64,000 nucleotides of DNA from Anaerolineae bacterium (GCA_019912965.1 JAIOHM010000185.1:1-64000), one strand, 5' to 3'; numbered from the stretch's first letter, positions 9,199 to 19,470 are shown. Program-made: numbers and translations. The notes: generated by a model not told the origin, from the letters alone.

Positions 9199-10302
9199 AT
9201 GAAAATACAGGCCGCGCTTTTGTTGGGCGCACATCAGCCTTTCCGTGTCGAAGAACTCGAACTGGAAGAACCGCGCACAAGCGAAGTGCTGGTAAAAATC
9301 GCTGCCAGCGGCGTCTGCCATAGCGATTATCATCTCGTCTCCGGCGCAACCAACCACCCGATGCCTGTTGTTCCCGGTCACGAAGGCGCTGGTGTGGTCG
9401 AAGCCGTCGGCGAAGGGGTAACCCGCGTCCAGCCGGGTGATCATGTAACCCTGAATTGGGCACCGGATTGCGGCCAATGCTTTTACTGTCTGCGCGGAAA
9501 ACCCAGCCTTTGCGAAACCTATGTAGAACCCATCTGGGCAGGCACAATGTTGGATGGAACGACCCGCCTCCGTTGGAATGGGCAGCCTGTTTATCATTTT
9601 TCTGGGCTTGCCAGCTTTGCCGAATATGCGGTCGTCCCCCAGGAAAGCTGCGTTCGCATCCGCAAAGATGTGCCGTTAGCCGTCGCCGCATTGGTCGGCT
9701 GTGCTGTAGCTACAGGGGTTGGTGCAGCCATGTACACCGCCAATGTCCACCCCGGCGAAAGCGTAGTTGTGTTCGGATGCGGTGGCGTTGGATTAAATAT
9801 CTTGCAGGGCGCAGCTTTGTGTGGTGCGGAAACCATTATTGCAGTAGATACCAACCCCACCAAAATGGAAATTGCCCGCCAGTTTGGTGCAACCCATACC
9901 GTACTGTCGGACGATAATTCGCTCAAAGCCATCCGCGATTTAACAGGTGGTCGTGGTGCGGAACATGCCTTTGAAGCCGTCGGTATCCCCGCCCTGCAAG
10001 AACTGGCTTTTAAAGCCATTCGTCCCGGCGGAACGCTCACCTTAGCTGGCCTGTCGCCAATGGGAACCGGAACAAATCTGCCGGGTGCAGTCATTACCCG
10101 GCAGGAAAAAGTCATCAAAGGGAGTTACTACGGCACGATCAACGCCAGTCGGGACTTCCCCCTGCTGCTCGATCTCTACATGGCGGGCAAACTCAAACTG
10201 GATGAACTCATCACCCACCAATACCCACTGACGCAGATTAACGAAGCCTACGAAGCCATGTTGAGCGGTGCGGTTGCGCGCGGCGTCGTGGTTTTCCAAT
10301 AA
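9199..10302 (+). CDS. Zn-dependent alcohol dehydrogenase (MDR family)
   Basis: GVCHSDYHLVSGATNHPMPVVPGHEGAGVVEAVGEGVTRVQPGDHV; CGQCFYCLRGKPSLC structural Zn; VFGCGGVGLN. Confidence 0.9.
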   Translation: MKIQAALLLGAHQPFRVEELELEEPRTSEVLVKIAASGVCHSDYHLVSGATNHPMPVVPGHEGAGVVEAVGEGVTRVQPGDHVTLNWAPDCGQCFYCLRGKPSLCETYVEPIWAGTMLDGTTRLRWNGQPVYHFSGLASFAEYAVVPQESCVRIRKDVPLAVAALVGCAVATGVGAAMYTANVHPGESVVVFGCGGVGLNILQGAALCGAETIIAVDTNPTKMEIARQFGATHTVLSDDNSLKAIRDLTGGRGAEHAFEAVGIPALQELAFKAIRPGGTLTLAGLSPMGTGTNLPGAVITRQEKVIKGSYYGTINASRDFPLLLDLYMAGKLKLDELITHQYPLTQINEAYEAMLSGAVARGVVVFQ

Positions 10303-10303
10303 G

Positions 10304-11098
10304 TCATTCACCCTTGAACTGAGGGGGGCGCTTTTGCAAGAAAGCTGCTACCCCTTCAGCATGGTCAGATGTCTTGCCAGCCAACTCTTGCAGAGCAGCC
10401 TCTTTAAAAAGCGCCTGCTCTAAAGTGCTGTGCAGCGCGAATTCAACCGCTCGCTTAATGTAGCCAACAGTTTTAGTGGGCGCAGCAGCAAACTCAGCCG
10501 CTACTTTCCCGATGGTTTCCATCAACTGGTCACCAGACACAACTTGATTGACGAGTCCGATTTCCAAAGCCTCCTGAGCGCCGATTTTGCGCCCACTCAG
10601 CATCAAATCCATTGCGCGGGTCATACCCACCAAACGGGGCAGCATCCACGTTGAACCACTGTCAGGCACAAGCCCGATTTTGACGAACGCCTGTAAAAAC
10701 GAGGCATTATCCGCCGCAATCCGCATATCACATGCCAGCGCCAAACTCATACCCGCGCCAGCAGCCACCCCATTAATCGCCCCAATAATTGGCTTAGGCA
10801 GATTCCGCATCCTCAAAATAAGCGGATTGTAATTATTGATGAGGTGTTCCCGATAAGGAAAATTTCCATTTTCCACCCCGGTTTCCACCACACCCGCCAA
10901 ATCTGCCCCGGCACAGAAACCCCGCCCTGCCCCCGTTAGCACAACCACTCGCACCGATGGATCATCCCCTGCACACTGAAACGCATCCCCCAATTCATGC
11001 AGCAGAGTATCTGTCATCGCATTCAGCTTATCAGGACGATTCATGGTAATCTTCAAAATCGCCCCATCCTGCTCATAAAGCACTGTCTCATAACTCAT
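10304..11098 (-). CDS. paaG: Enoyl-CoA hydratase/isomerase, probable PaaG
   Basis: Crotonase motifs VVLTGAGRGFCAGADL, KPIIGAINGVAAGAGMSLALACDMRIAADNASFLQAFVKIGLVPDSGSTWMLPRLVG; last gene of the paa cluster. Confidence 0.8.
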   Translation of the reverse strand: MSYETVLYEQDGAILKITMNRPDKLNAMTDTLLHELGDAFQCAGDDPSVRVVVLTGAGRGFCAGADLAGVVETGVENGNFPYREHLINNYNPLILRMRNLPKPIIGAINGVAAGAGMSLALACDMRIAADNASFLQAFVKIGLVPDSGSTWMLPRLVGMTRAMDLMLSGRKIGAQEALEIGLVNQVVSGDQLMETIGKVAAEFAAAPTKTVGYIKRAVEFALHSTLEQALFKEAALQELAGKTSDHAEGVAAFLQKRPPQFKGE

Positions 11099-11116
11099 CA
11101 GAATAGTTTCCTTTGC

Positions 11117-11599
11117 TCATAAAGGCTTAAATTGTTCAAAAGGCTGCTGGCAAGCGTTGCAGTAGAAAATCATGCGGCACGGCGTTGGGCCAAAGCTATT
11201 GCGGATTGTCGTATTCTCCAAACCGCAGTACGGACACGCTACAACATCCAGCAGAGTAATCTCAAACTGTCCACCATGATGCGGTGCAGGGGCAACCCCA
11301 AAAGCCCGTAATTTTTCTTGCGCCGCCTCCGTAATCCAATCACTCGTCCACGGCGGACTAAACGTTGTTTCGATCTGTACAGCTTCAATACCACAAGCCT
11401 GCAAATGTGTGACAATATCAGCTTTCATCGTATGCAGTGCGGGGCAGCCTGAAAATGTCGGCGTGATCGTCACAATCACTTTTCCATCTGGCAGTACATC
11501 AACCTGACGGATAATTCCCATCTCGACCAACGAAACAACCGGCAGTTCCGGGTCTTTCACCGCTTCGAGTACTTTCCAGATTGCATCAACCGTCACCAT
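11117..11599 (-). CDS. paaD: 1,2-phenylacetyl-CoA epoxidase subunit PaaD
   Basis: MIP18-type VKDPELPVVSLVEMGIIRQV...TPTFSGCPALHTMKADI and C-terminal zinc-ribbon CPYCGLENTTIRNSFGPTPCRMIFYCNACQQPFEQFKP. Confidence 0.9.
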   Translation of the reverse strand: MVTVDAIWKVLEAVKDPELPVVSLVEMGIIRQVDVLPDGKVIVTITPTFSGCPALHTMKADIVTHLQACGIEAVQIETTFSPPWTSDWITEAAQEKLRAFGVAPAPHHGGQFEITLLDVVACPYCGLENTTIRNSFGPTPCRMIFYCNACQQPFEQFKPL

Positions 11600-11602
11600 T
11601 GC

Positions 11603-12370
11603 TCACCACTTCGCATTCGGATACAGATGCGCCACCTGCTGCATAGAACCCAGCAGTTCGCTCAAATGCTCCGTATGCCCTTCACGATCATAATCTAACG
11701 GCTTCACACCATCAGGGATTTTTAACCCCGATTCACGCAAATAGGATACAGCCGCATCCAGCCATTCCTGTCGCAGCACACGTGATTCAGGGATATATCC
11801 AGCTTCGACTAAAAGCGGTTCATGCTTTAAGGGTTCAAACAGCGCCCATGCATACGACCATAATTCATCCAGCGTATTCTGCATCCGCTGGTTACTTTCA
11901 TCTGTTCCCAATCCCAACCGCTTAACCCATGCCGATGTGTGCCGCAGGTGATAAATTTCCTCCGCCCGCATCTTAGCAGCCGCCTCCGCCAGCGGTTTAT
12001 AAGCACTTTTCAATAGATGCTCCAACTGGATTTTCTCCGCCAGATCAAACAGATACTGCCGCAGCATCGTGAATGCCCAATCACCTTTTGGTAGCTCAAC
12101 CAGCGAAGCACATCGGTATGCATTCGCCTCACGCCAGTAAACCAGTTTATCGGGGTAAATCTCTCGATCTTCACCCGTGAGATCTGCTAAAAGCCCGTAC
12201 CAAACCTGAGCATGACCGATCTCATCCAACGCAATATTGGCAAAAGCAATATCTTCTTCCAAAATCGGCGCATGACCACACCATTCTGAGTTCCGATGAC
12301 CGAGGATAAGCTCATCATCAGCCAGCGCCATCAATTGTTGAACGAGAGCATCTTGTAGTTCATGATTCAT
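11603..12370 (-). CDS. paaC: 1,2-phenylacetyl-CoA epoxidase subunit PaaC
   Basis: LADDELILGHRNSEWCGHAPILEEDIAFANIALDEIGHAQVWYGLLADL; start trimmed to MNHELQ. Confidence 0.92.
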   Translation of the reverse strand: MNHELQDALVQQLMALADDELILGHRNSEWCGHAPILEEDIAFANIALDEIGHAQVWYGLLADLTGEDREIYPDKLVYWREANAYRCASLVELPKGDWAFTMLRQYLFDLAEKIQLEHLLKSAYKPLAEAAAKMRAEEIYHLRHTSAWVKRLGLGTDESNQRMQNTLDELWSYAWALFEPLKHEPLLVEAGYIPESRVLRQEWLDAAVSYLRESGLKIPDGVKPLDYDREGHTEHLSELLGSMQQVAHLYPNAKW

Positions 12371-12899
12371 CAATAACGATTTCCTGTGTTCGGGTCTTAA
12401 TCTTTTGCAGCGCTGATACAGTATGAAAGATAGCCTGATCGCGGTAGGTTTTCGTCTGTGCAGGCGCAAACAACACTTCAATATCCTCAGGTGTCGAACG
12501 GGTTACACGCCGCGCAGGACAAACCCACCATACCTTACCGCTAGGGAACTGAACTTGTGCCGATGCTAATGCCAAAATACCACTCGCAGCTTCAACATCT
12601 CCCGCATAAAATAGTGTTCCCTGATGAGTGGTCTTCTGAAAGATGTGATACATTTCTACCATCGGATTTGGTGGATCAATAGATTGCGTGTCCAAATGTC
12701 CTTCTTCAGCCGTGCGCGTCAACACCGCATTCGCCGGAACTACCCATAAACTGACACACTTGGGTCGCCGTACGAACACATCCCGTGCGTTCATCAACGC
12801 CATTTGAGCATCCGCCGCATGTACAGAACCCGCATATTGGTGCAGAGCATCAATTTTTTCTTGATGAAAGACGATATAACGCGGCCACTGTGTATCCAT
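12360..12899 (-). CDS. paaB: 1,2-phenylacetyl-CoA epoxidase subunit PaaB, two tandem PaaB-like domains
   Basis: First domain YAGSVHAADAQMALMNARDVFVRRPKCVSLWVVPANAV; second diverged copy YAGDVEAASGILALASAQVQFPSGKVWWVCPARRV; ATGA overlap with paaA. Confidence 0.85.
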   Translation of the reverse strand: MDTQWPRYIVFHQEKIDALHQYAGSVHAADAQMALMNARDVFVRRPKCVSLWVVPANAVLTRTAEEGHLDTQSIDPPNPMVEMYHIFQKTTHQGTLFYAGDVEAASGILALASAQVQFPSGKVWWVCPARRVTRSTPEDIEVLFAPAQTKTYRDQAIFHTVSALQKIKTRTQEIVIDES

Positions 12900-13861
12900 C
12901 AAACACCGTATTTTTCTGCATAAGCCGCTGCTGCTTCCCGAACCCATTGACCATCTTCATGAGCTTTGCGCCGCGTTGCTAATCGTTCCGCGTTGCACGG
13001 CCCATCGCCCTTGACGACCTGCCAGAATTCATCCCAATTGATTTTGCCGATCACCCAGTTGCCTGTAGTTTCGTCATAATGCAGATCGGGGTCAGGAATT
13101 TGCAAACCAAGCGCCTGTAAATCCGGCACAAGCTGATTGATAAACATCTGTCGCAGTTCATCATTGGTCTTGGTTTTGATGCCCCAACGCATCAAAACGC
13201 CGCTGTTAGGCGAATCGCTGTCGGGCGGCCCAAACATCATCAAAGTCGGCCACCACCAACGATTGAGCGAATCCTGCATCATCGCCTTTTGCTCAGGTGC
13301 ACCCGTTGCCAGCGTAATGACAATATCCTGCCCCTGCCGCTTGTGGAAATTTTCTTCGGCGCAAATCCGCAGCATCGCTCTGGCATATGGTCCGTACGAA
13401 CACTTCGCCAGCATCGTCTGATTTAAGATCGCCGCGCCGTCCACCAGCCAACCAATCGCGCCCATATCCGCCCAACTCAGCGTCGGATAATTGAAAATGC
13501 TTGAATACTTGGCTTTACCTGTGAGCAGAGCGTCAAGCATTTCCTCGCGCGTCGCACCAAGTGTTTCGGCAGCATGATACAAATATTGCCCATGCCCAGC
13601 CTCATCCTGAACCTTCGCCAGCAGAATCAATTTACGTCGCAATGTTGGTGCGCGCGTGATAAATCCCCCTTCAGGCAGCATCCCAACAACTTCACTGTGA
13701 GCATGTTGCGAAATCATGCGGATCAGTTGGCGTCGATATTCATCCGGCATCCAGTCGCCCGGTTCTATTTTCTCACCCTGCTTGATCCGCATTTCAAATG
13801 CTTGGAGTTTTTCATCCTGTGCCTGCGTATCTTCAACAGGATCGACGGTTGCACCGTACAT
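12899..13861 (-). CDS. paaA: 1,2-phenylacetyl-CoA epoxidase subunit PaaA
   Basis: [58 protein letters not shown]. Confidence 0.95.
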   Translation of the reverse strand: MYGATVDPVEDTQAQDEKLQAFEMRIKQGEKIEPGDWMPDEYRRQLIRMISQHAHSEVVGMLPEGGFITRAPTLRRKLILLAKVQDEAGHGQYLYHAAETLGATREEMLDALLTGKAKYSSIFNYPTLSWADMGAIGWLVDGAAILNQTMLAKCSYGPYARAMLRICAEENFHKRQGQDIVITLATGAPEQKAMMQDSLNRWWWPTLMMFGPPDSDSPNSGVLMRWGIKTKTNDELRQMFINQLVPDLQALGLQIPDPDLHYDETTGNWVIGKINWDEFWQVVKGDGPCNAERLATRRKAHEDGQWVREAAAAYAEKYGV

Positions 13862-13870
13862 AACGCCCTC

Positions 13871-15376
13871 CTACCCCAGATTAACCCACACCGTTTTCAC
13901 TTGGGTATAAAGTTCAATCGCATCCTTGCCCATCTCGCGTCCAAAGCCGCTTTCCTTATAACCGCCAAAAGGTGCAGCCGCGTCAATCAATCCATACTGA
14001 TTAACCCATACTGTGCCAGCCTTCACTGCCGCTGCAAACCGATGAGCGCGGCTGATGTCCCGCGTCCAAACACCCGCCGCTAATCCATATTGAGTGGCAT
14101 TAGCACGGGCAACCAATTCATCCCAATCATCAAAAGCGCTTACCGCCACTACGGGCCCAAAAATCTCCTCTTGAACCACTTGAAGTGAGTCATCATGATG
14201 GGCAAATACCGTCGGAGGCAAAAAGTACCCATCCGCCAATTCACCGCCCAAACGTTCCCCACCAGTAACCACTTCAGCGCCGCCGGATTTACCGCTGGCG
14301 ATATATCCCAAAATGCGTTCAAGTTGTTCTTCCGAAACCACTGGCCCAAGATGCGCCCCGCTAAATCCGTTACCAATACGAATTTTCTGGGAATCCGCCG
14401 CCAACCCTTCCAAAACCTGATCGTATACTGGGCGCTCAACAAATAAACGTGTGCCTGCAACACATTCCTGTCCGGTATTGCTGAACACCGCCCATGTAGC
14501 ACCCCGAATGGCTCTGCTCATATCAGCATCAGCAAACACCACATTGGGCGACTTGCCTCCCAATTCAAGGCTGACACGTTTCAGATTGCTTCCCGCCGCA
14601 GCGGACATAATTTTGCGCCCAACTTCGGTTGATCCTGTAAAAGCCACCTTGTCAATACCGGGATGCGCGGTGATCGCCGCCCCAGTCGGCACGCCATATC
14701 CAGTTAGGATGTTGACGACTCCAGCCGGAACGCCAGCCTCAATCAAAATTTCACCCAACCGAATAGCCGTTAAAGGAGTTTGTTCAGCAGGTTTGAGGAT
14801 CACCGTATTGCCACAGGCTAACGCGGGTGCAAGTTTCCAGGCCGCCATCAACAGCGGAAAATTCCACGGGATGATAAGTCCCACCACCCCCATCGGCTCA
14901 CGAACCGTATAAACCAGTTGATTGGGAAACGACACCGGGATAGTCGAACCTTCAATCTTGCTTGCCCACCCCGCATAGTAGCGAAAATGTTTAGCAGCTT
15001 GTGGAACATCTACCCGTGACGAAACACGTAGTGGTTTGCCGTTATCCAGCGTTTCCAGTTCGGATAATTCATCGGTATAACGTTCAATCAGGTCAGCAAT
15101 TTTCCACAGCAGATTACCGCGATCAGCGCCGCTCATCCTGTTCCATGATGCGTTCTCGAATGCCCCACGCGCCGCTTGCACAGCCCGATCTACATCTGCT
15201 GAACTAGCCGCCGCAACTTGAACTAATCCCTTTCCATTCGCAGGATTGATAGACTCAAATACTGCCCCATCAGCCGAATCCAACCATTCGCCGCCAAGTA
15301 ACAATTTTTTAGGGCCAGACTCCAAAAATTGAATAGTTCCCGGTTTCAATTCAACATTCGGCGGCGCAATCGACAT
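13871..15376 (-). CDS. Aldehyde dehydrogenase (candidate phenylacetaldehyde dehydrogenase)
   Basis: PWNFPLLMAAWKLAPALACGNTVILKPAEQTP, FTGSTEVG, VSLELGGKSPNVVF, NTGQECVAGTR; same strand, 9 nt upstream of paaA. Confidence 0.9.
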   Translation of the reverse strand: MSIAPPNVELKPGTIQFLESGPKKLLLGGEWLDSADGAVFESINPANGKGLVQVAAASSADVDRAVQAARGAFENASWNRMSGADRGNLLWKIADLIERYTDELSELETLDNGKPLRVSSRVDVPQAAKHFRYYAGWASKIEGSTIPVSFPNQLVYTVREPMGVVGLIIPWNFPLLMAAWKLAPALACGNTVILKPAEQTPLTAIRLGEILIEAGVPAGVVNILTGYGVPTGAAITAHPGIDKVAFTGSTEVGRKIMSAAAGSNLKRVSLELGGKSPNVVFADADMSRAIRGATWAVFSNTGQECVAGTRLFVERPVYDQVLEGLAADSQKIRIGNGFSGAHLGPVVSEEQLERILGYIASGKSGGAEVVTGGERLGGELADGYFLPPTVFAHHDDSLQVVQEEIFGPVVAVSAFDDWDELVARANATQYGLAAGVWTRDISRAHRFAAAVKAGTVWVNQYGLIDAAAPFGGYKESGFGREMGKDAIELYTQVKTVWVNLG

Positions 15377-15563
15377 AATCAACCTTCTTCCTTTGCAAAT
15401 GCATTCTTTTGAATTATGAGCAGCATTATATCGCCACTCAGCAAATTTTTTCTACAAGGTCTATGTGTTAAATCATCCAAATCTGGGGACAAATTTCGTA
15501 GTCACATCAAATTAAAAGGAGTACCATAGTGTACGGTAAGAATGATTTGGACGGGAGATCGTT

Positions 15564-16535
15564 ATGAAACGCATTGCAGTCCTGACCAGCGGCGGGGATG
15601 CCCCCGGCATGAATGCTGCTATCCGTGCAGTAGTACGCACCGGACTCTCCAGAGGTTGGGAAGTTTTTGGTGTTCAGCATGGCTATGCAGGACTCATGTC
15701 TGGAAATATTCGCTCAATGGGTCTGCGCGATGTTGGCGGCATTATTCAACAGGGCGGCACTGTACTGGGTAGTGCCCGCGCCCCCGAGTTTAAAACATTG
15801 GAAGGCCGGACAAAAGCCTTGCGAGAATTGCGCCAGCGAGAAATCGAAGGCTTGGTTGTCATCGGCGGAAATGGCTCACAAACGGGTGCTAATGCCATTT
15901 TTGAGATGGATTTTCCTGTTGTTGGGGTCGCCTCCACCATCGACAACGATCTCTATGGTTCGGAGATCACCATCGGTGTCGATACGGCGCTCAACATTGC
16001 ATTGGAAGCTATTGATCGTCTAAAAATCACAGCCTCATCTCACCAACGGGCTTTCTTGATCGAAGTCATGGGGCGTGATTGTGGTTATCTCGCGCTGATG
16101 AGTGGTATTGCTGGTGGGGCAGAATCGATTGTCATACCCGAAGTCCCCACTGAACCAGAAGCGATTGCTGAAGAACTACATGCTGCTTACGAACGCGGCA
16201 AAGCTCATGCCATCATCGTTGTAGCTGAAGGTGCAAAGTACAATGCAGAAGCACTGATAAAGTATTTCAAAGAGCATCAGGCTACATTGGGCTTTGAAAT
16301 CCGTGCATCAATTCTGGGTCACATTCAGCGGGGTGGAATGCCCGGCGCATTCGACCGTTTACTGGCAACCCGTTTTGGTGCAGCGGCGGTTGCGTGTCTA
16401 GAGCGAGGCGAACATGGTGTTTTGGTTGGTTTGAATAAAAATGAAATCACCACCACACCGCTTTCAGTGGTTGTATCCAGCAAAAAGAATCTGAATCTGG
16501 ACTTGCTTCAACTGGCTAAAGAACTCGCGCAATGA
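15564..16535 (+). CDS. pfkA: ATP-dependent 6-phosphofructokinase
   Basis: MKRIAVLTSGGDAPGMNAAIRAVVRTG, STIDNDLYGSEITIGVDTALN, VMGRDCGYLALMSGIAGGAE, GHIQRGGMPGAFDRLLATRFG. Confidence 0.93.
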   Translation: MKRIAVLTSGGDAPGMNAAIRAVVRTGLSRGWEVFGVQHGYAGLMSGNIRSMGLRDVGGIIQQGGTVLGSARAPEFKTLEGRTKALRELRQREIEGLVVIGGNGSQTGANAIFEMDFPVVGVASTIDNDLYGSEITIGVDTALNIALEAIDRLKITASSHQRAFLIEVMGRDCGYLALMSGIAGGAESIVIPEVPTEPEAIAEELHAAYERGKAHAIIVVAEGAKYNAEALIKYFKEHQATLGFEIRASILGHIQRGGMPGAFDRLLATRFGAAAVACLERGEHGVLVGLNKNEITTTPLSVVVSSKKNLNLDLLQLAKELAQ

Positions 16536-16544
16536 CCAAGTCAA

Positions 16545-16572
16545 AAGCCCCTCGTAGCTGAGGGGCTTACTT
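16545..16572 (+). terminator. Rho-independent terminator between convergent pfkA and amylase
   Basis: AAGCCCCTC GTAGCT GAGGGGCTT perfect stem, then ACTTTT. Confidence 0.75.
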
Positions 16573-16579
16573 TTAATCT

Positions 16580-18190
16580 TTAGCCAGTCGCTTCTAACGC
16601 GATAATAGTTGTGCTGTACGGCTCAAGTTTTGCCAGAGGCAGGTATCCACTAATCTCACCTGCCCCTACTACCTCCAACACCCCCGGCTCACCTTCTCCA
16701 TAAAGCAAAGTTGGATTGAACGCGCCACTCAAAGCACTTTCCGCAGCACTCAAACCATAATCAGTTACAACTTCATCGGATAGATTAATGACCACCAGCA
16801 GCGTTTCATCAGCATGATAACGAATGAAACTGTAAACAAAGGGCGAATCGCTGCTTAACACCTGCATATCGCCAACCCGCAGTGCCACATGTGCATTCCG
16901 CAGTTGAACCAGATCACGATAATGACTCAACAGTGAGTTAGGATCATCCGTTTCATCAGCCACATTTGCCACATCAGGATTCATTTTGCAGTTTTTACCA
17001 GCCATAAATGCTCCATCACGCGGCTCAGAATCCCACTGCATCGGAGTACGGATACATTCGTCCGGTTTTATCCCAATCATGCCAATCTCTTCACCATAAT
17101 AAATAAACGGCACGCCGGGATTGGTCAACATCATAGATGCCGCCACTTTATTCTCGTCAATATTTTGGTTCACCTCGTTCATGACCCGGTTTTGATCATG
17201 ATTGGTCAAGAAGGTTGCATACTGCCCTGCCGGATATAACCGCAGCGCCCGTTCCTGAATAGGTGTTACACTCCCCGCAGTACCACTTTTAGCCGAATTC
17301 AGCATCGCCGTCGCCAGATCGAACTCAAATGCAATATCTACCCCACCCGGCACATAAGGAGCAACTTCGAAACTGCTCGTCCATATTTCACCGACTGTTA
17401 ATGCCTCTGGATTGATGGAGTTAATCTGCTGCTGCCATAGGTCAAGCCAAGTCAGTGTTCCCGGCGCACTTGCCAATTGATTCCCATCTTCCACCAGATA
17501 GCGCACCCCATCCATGCGGAAGCCATCTGCTCCCATATCCTCCAGCCAAAAGCGGGCAATATCATAAACCGATTGCGTAACTGCCGGATTGCGTAAATTT
17601 AAATCCGGCATTCCATCCCAGAAAACACCATAAAAATAACGATTACCCAGCCCATGCCACACTTGCTGCCCCCATGGGCCAATCTGTGCAGGATTGGTCA
17701 CGCTCCACCGATACCACGAATCGTGGCCTGAACCCGGCGCTTGTGCATCCTGGAACCACGGATGCTCCCGCGAAGTATGGTTAATCACCATATCAATAAT
17801 GACAGCGATCCCGCGTTCATGTGCCGCAGCGACCAGCGCCCTAAAATCATCGTTCGTCCCATAATCCGATTCGACAGTCATGTAATCGATGACATCATAA
17901 CCGTGATAACTGGGCGACTGAAAAATCGGCATCAACCAGATTCCGGTTATGCCCAAATCACTCGTTGTATTCGGGTCGCCATCATTTAGATAATCCAGTT
18001 TATTGATGACGCCCTGTAAATCCCCGATACCATCCCCATCACTATCCTCAAAACTGCGGACAAATATCTGGTAAAACACCCGGTCATTCCACCATGACAT
18101 TTCACTGGTGGCCTCAGTTTCCTGAGCACCCGCAGGGAAAGAAACAACTAAAAATAGAGTCGCTATAAAAATACAAACGAACTTTTTCAT
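16580..18190 (-). CDS. Secreted alpha-amylase family glycosyl hydrolase (GH13)
   Basis: Signal peptide MKKFVCIFIATLFLVVSFPAGAQE; WWNDRVFYQIFVRSFEDSDGDGIGDLQG, VIIDMVINHTSREHPWF, GFRMDGVRYL, VGEIW, LTNHDQNR. Confidence 0.92.
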   Translation of the reverse strand: MKKFVCIFIATLFLVVSFPAGAQETEATSEMSWWNDRVFYQIFVRSFEDSDGDGIGDLQGVINKLDYLNDGDPNTTSDLGITGIWLMPIFQSPSYHGYDVIDYMTVESDYGTNDDFRALVAAAHERGIAVIIDMVINHTSREHPWFQDAQAPGSGHDSWYRWSVTNPAQIGPWGQQVWHGLGNRYFYGVFWDGMPDLNLRNPAVTQSVYDIARFWLEDMGADGFRMDGVRYLVEDGNQLASAPGTLTWLDLWQQQINSINPEALTVGEIWTSSFEVAPYVPGGVDIAFEFDLATAMLNSAKSGTAGSVTPIQERALRLYPAGQYATFLTNHDQNRVMNEVNQNIDENKVAASMMLTNPGVPFIYYGEEIGMIGIKPDECIRTPMQWDSEPRDGAFMAGKNCKMNPDVANVADETDDPNSLLSHYRDLVQLRNAHVALRVGDMQVLSSDSPFVYSFIRYHADETLLVVINLSDEVVTDYGLSAAESALSGAFNPTLLYGEGEPGVLEVVGAGEISGYLPLAKLEPYSTTIIALEATG

Positions 18191-18217
18191 CTTGTAGACC
18201 TCTTGCGATAAACACAA

Positions 18218-18244
18218 CTGGCAGGGGAATAATCGCCCTGCCAG
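18218..18244 (-). terminator. Hairpin downstream of the cysteine desulfurase gene
   Basis: CTGGCAGGG ... CCCTGCCAG, T-rich tract on minus strand. Confidence 0.5.
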
Positions 18245-18280
18245 CCTATTCTAAATCAACCAAATCGCTTTGACGATAAC

Positions 18281-19462
18281 TTACGACGAAACACTCATAT
18301 CCGGCACCATCGCCCGATGCCGTTCCACCAATGCCCGCAGATGATAAATCAGATGGTCGATTTCCGCTGCCGTGCTGTGTTTGCCCAGCACAAACCGCAT
18401 CTGCCCGATCAGCCGGTCAGGATCAACCCCCATCGCCAACAGCACATGACTCGGTTCTTGCTGACCAGTCGTACACGCACTCCCGCCGCTTGCCCCGATG
18501 CCAACCTCGTTCAAGTCCAGCAGAATTGAATCCCCATTTAAGCCCTTCATCGTAAAGCTCGAATGACCGGGAAGCCGTTCGGTTGGATGCCCTGTCAATT
18601 CCGCTTCAGGGATCGTTTCAATAATTCCAGCGATCATTTTATTGCGTAGAGAAAGCAACCGTTGAACCGTTTCTTCACGTTCCGCCTCAGCCAATCGCAG
18701 CGCTTCCGCTAAACCAACAATTAGAGCCACTGGTTCAGTTCCACCTCGACGATGATTTTGCTGTCCGCCTCCAATCGTCTGCGGAGTAAGTGCAACAGCG
18801 CGGCGAGCATAAAGTGCCCCAATACCCTTTGCACCATAAAACTTATGCCCGGAAATGCTCAACAAATCCACATTCAGCGCTTTCACATCCAATGGCAGCA
18901 AACCCGGCGCTTGCACCGCATCCACATGAAACGGAATCCGTTTACCCTTCACCGCCGCACCGATTTCTGCAATCGGATTGATTGTTCCAACTTCATTATT
19001 GGCATAAATCACGCTGACCAATACCGTATCATCCCGCACGGCGTCCATAACCTGCTGTGCCGTCACCCGCCCATACTGGTCAACAGGCAGAAACGTGACT
19101 TCAAAGCCCTCGTCAGCCAATTCTTTCGCCACATCCAGCACAGCATGATGCTCAACCGCCGTTGTGATGATATGGCTGCCCCGCCCTCGAACGCGCATCC
19201 CCTTTGCCACACCCCGCAGCGCAAGGTTATCGCTCTCCGTGCCGCCGCTGGTAAAGACAATTTCCACTGGATTGCAGTTCAGAATTCCAGCAATTGTCTC
19301 TCTGGATTGAGCCAAAGCCGCTTTTGCCGATTTACCCGCTGCGTGCAAACTGGATGCATTACCGAAAACACCTGTCCAGTAAGGCATCATCGCTTCCACA
19401 ACCCGCGGATCAGTCGGCGTTGTCGCGCTGTGATCCAGATAAATAAATGTATCAGCCATCAT
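18281..19462 (-). CDS. Cysteine desulfurase (NifS/IscS-like), nad-operon associated
   Basis: FIYLDHSATTPTDPRVVEAMMPYW, EIVFTSGGTESDNLALRG, SISGHKFYGAKGIGALYAR, GGSACTTGQQEPSHVL. Confidence 0.9.
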   Translation of the reverse strand: MMADTFIYLDHSATTPTDPRVVEAMMPYWTGVFGNASSLHAAGKSAKAALAQSRETIAGILNCNPVEIVFTSGGTESDNLALRGVAKGMRVRGRGSHIITTAVEHHAVLDVAKELADEGFEVTFLPVDQYGRVTAQQVMDAVRDDTVLVSVIYANNEVGTINPIAEIGAAVKGKRIPFHVDAVQAPGLLPLDVKALNVDLLSISGHKFYGAKGIGALYARRAVALTPQTIGGGQQNHRRGGTEPVALIVGLAEALRLAEAEREETVQRLLSLRNKMIAGIIETIPEAELTGHPTERLPGHSSFTMKGLNGDSILLDLNEVGIGASGGSACTTGQQEPSHVLLAMGVDPDRLIGQMRFVLGKHSTAAEIDHLIYHLRALVERHRAMVPDMSVSS

Positions 19463-19470
19463 TCACCCTT

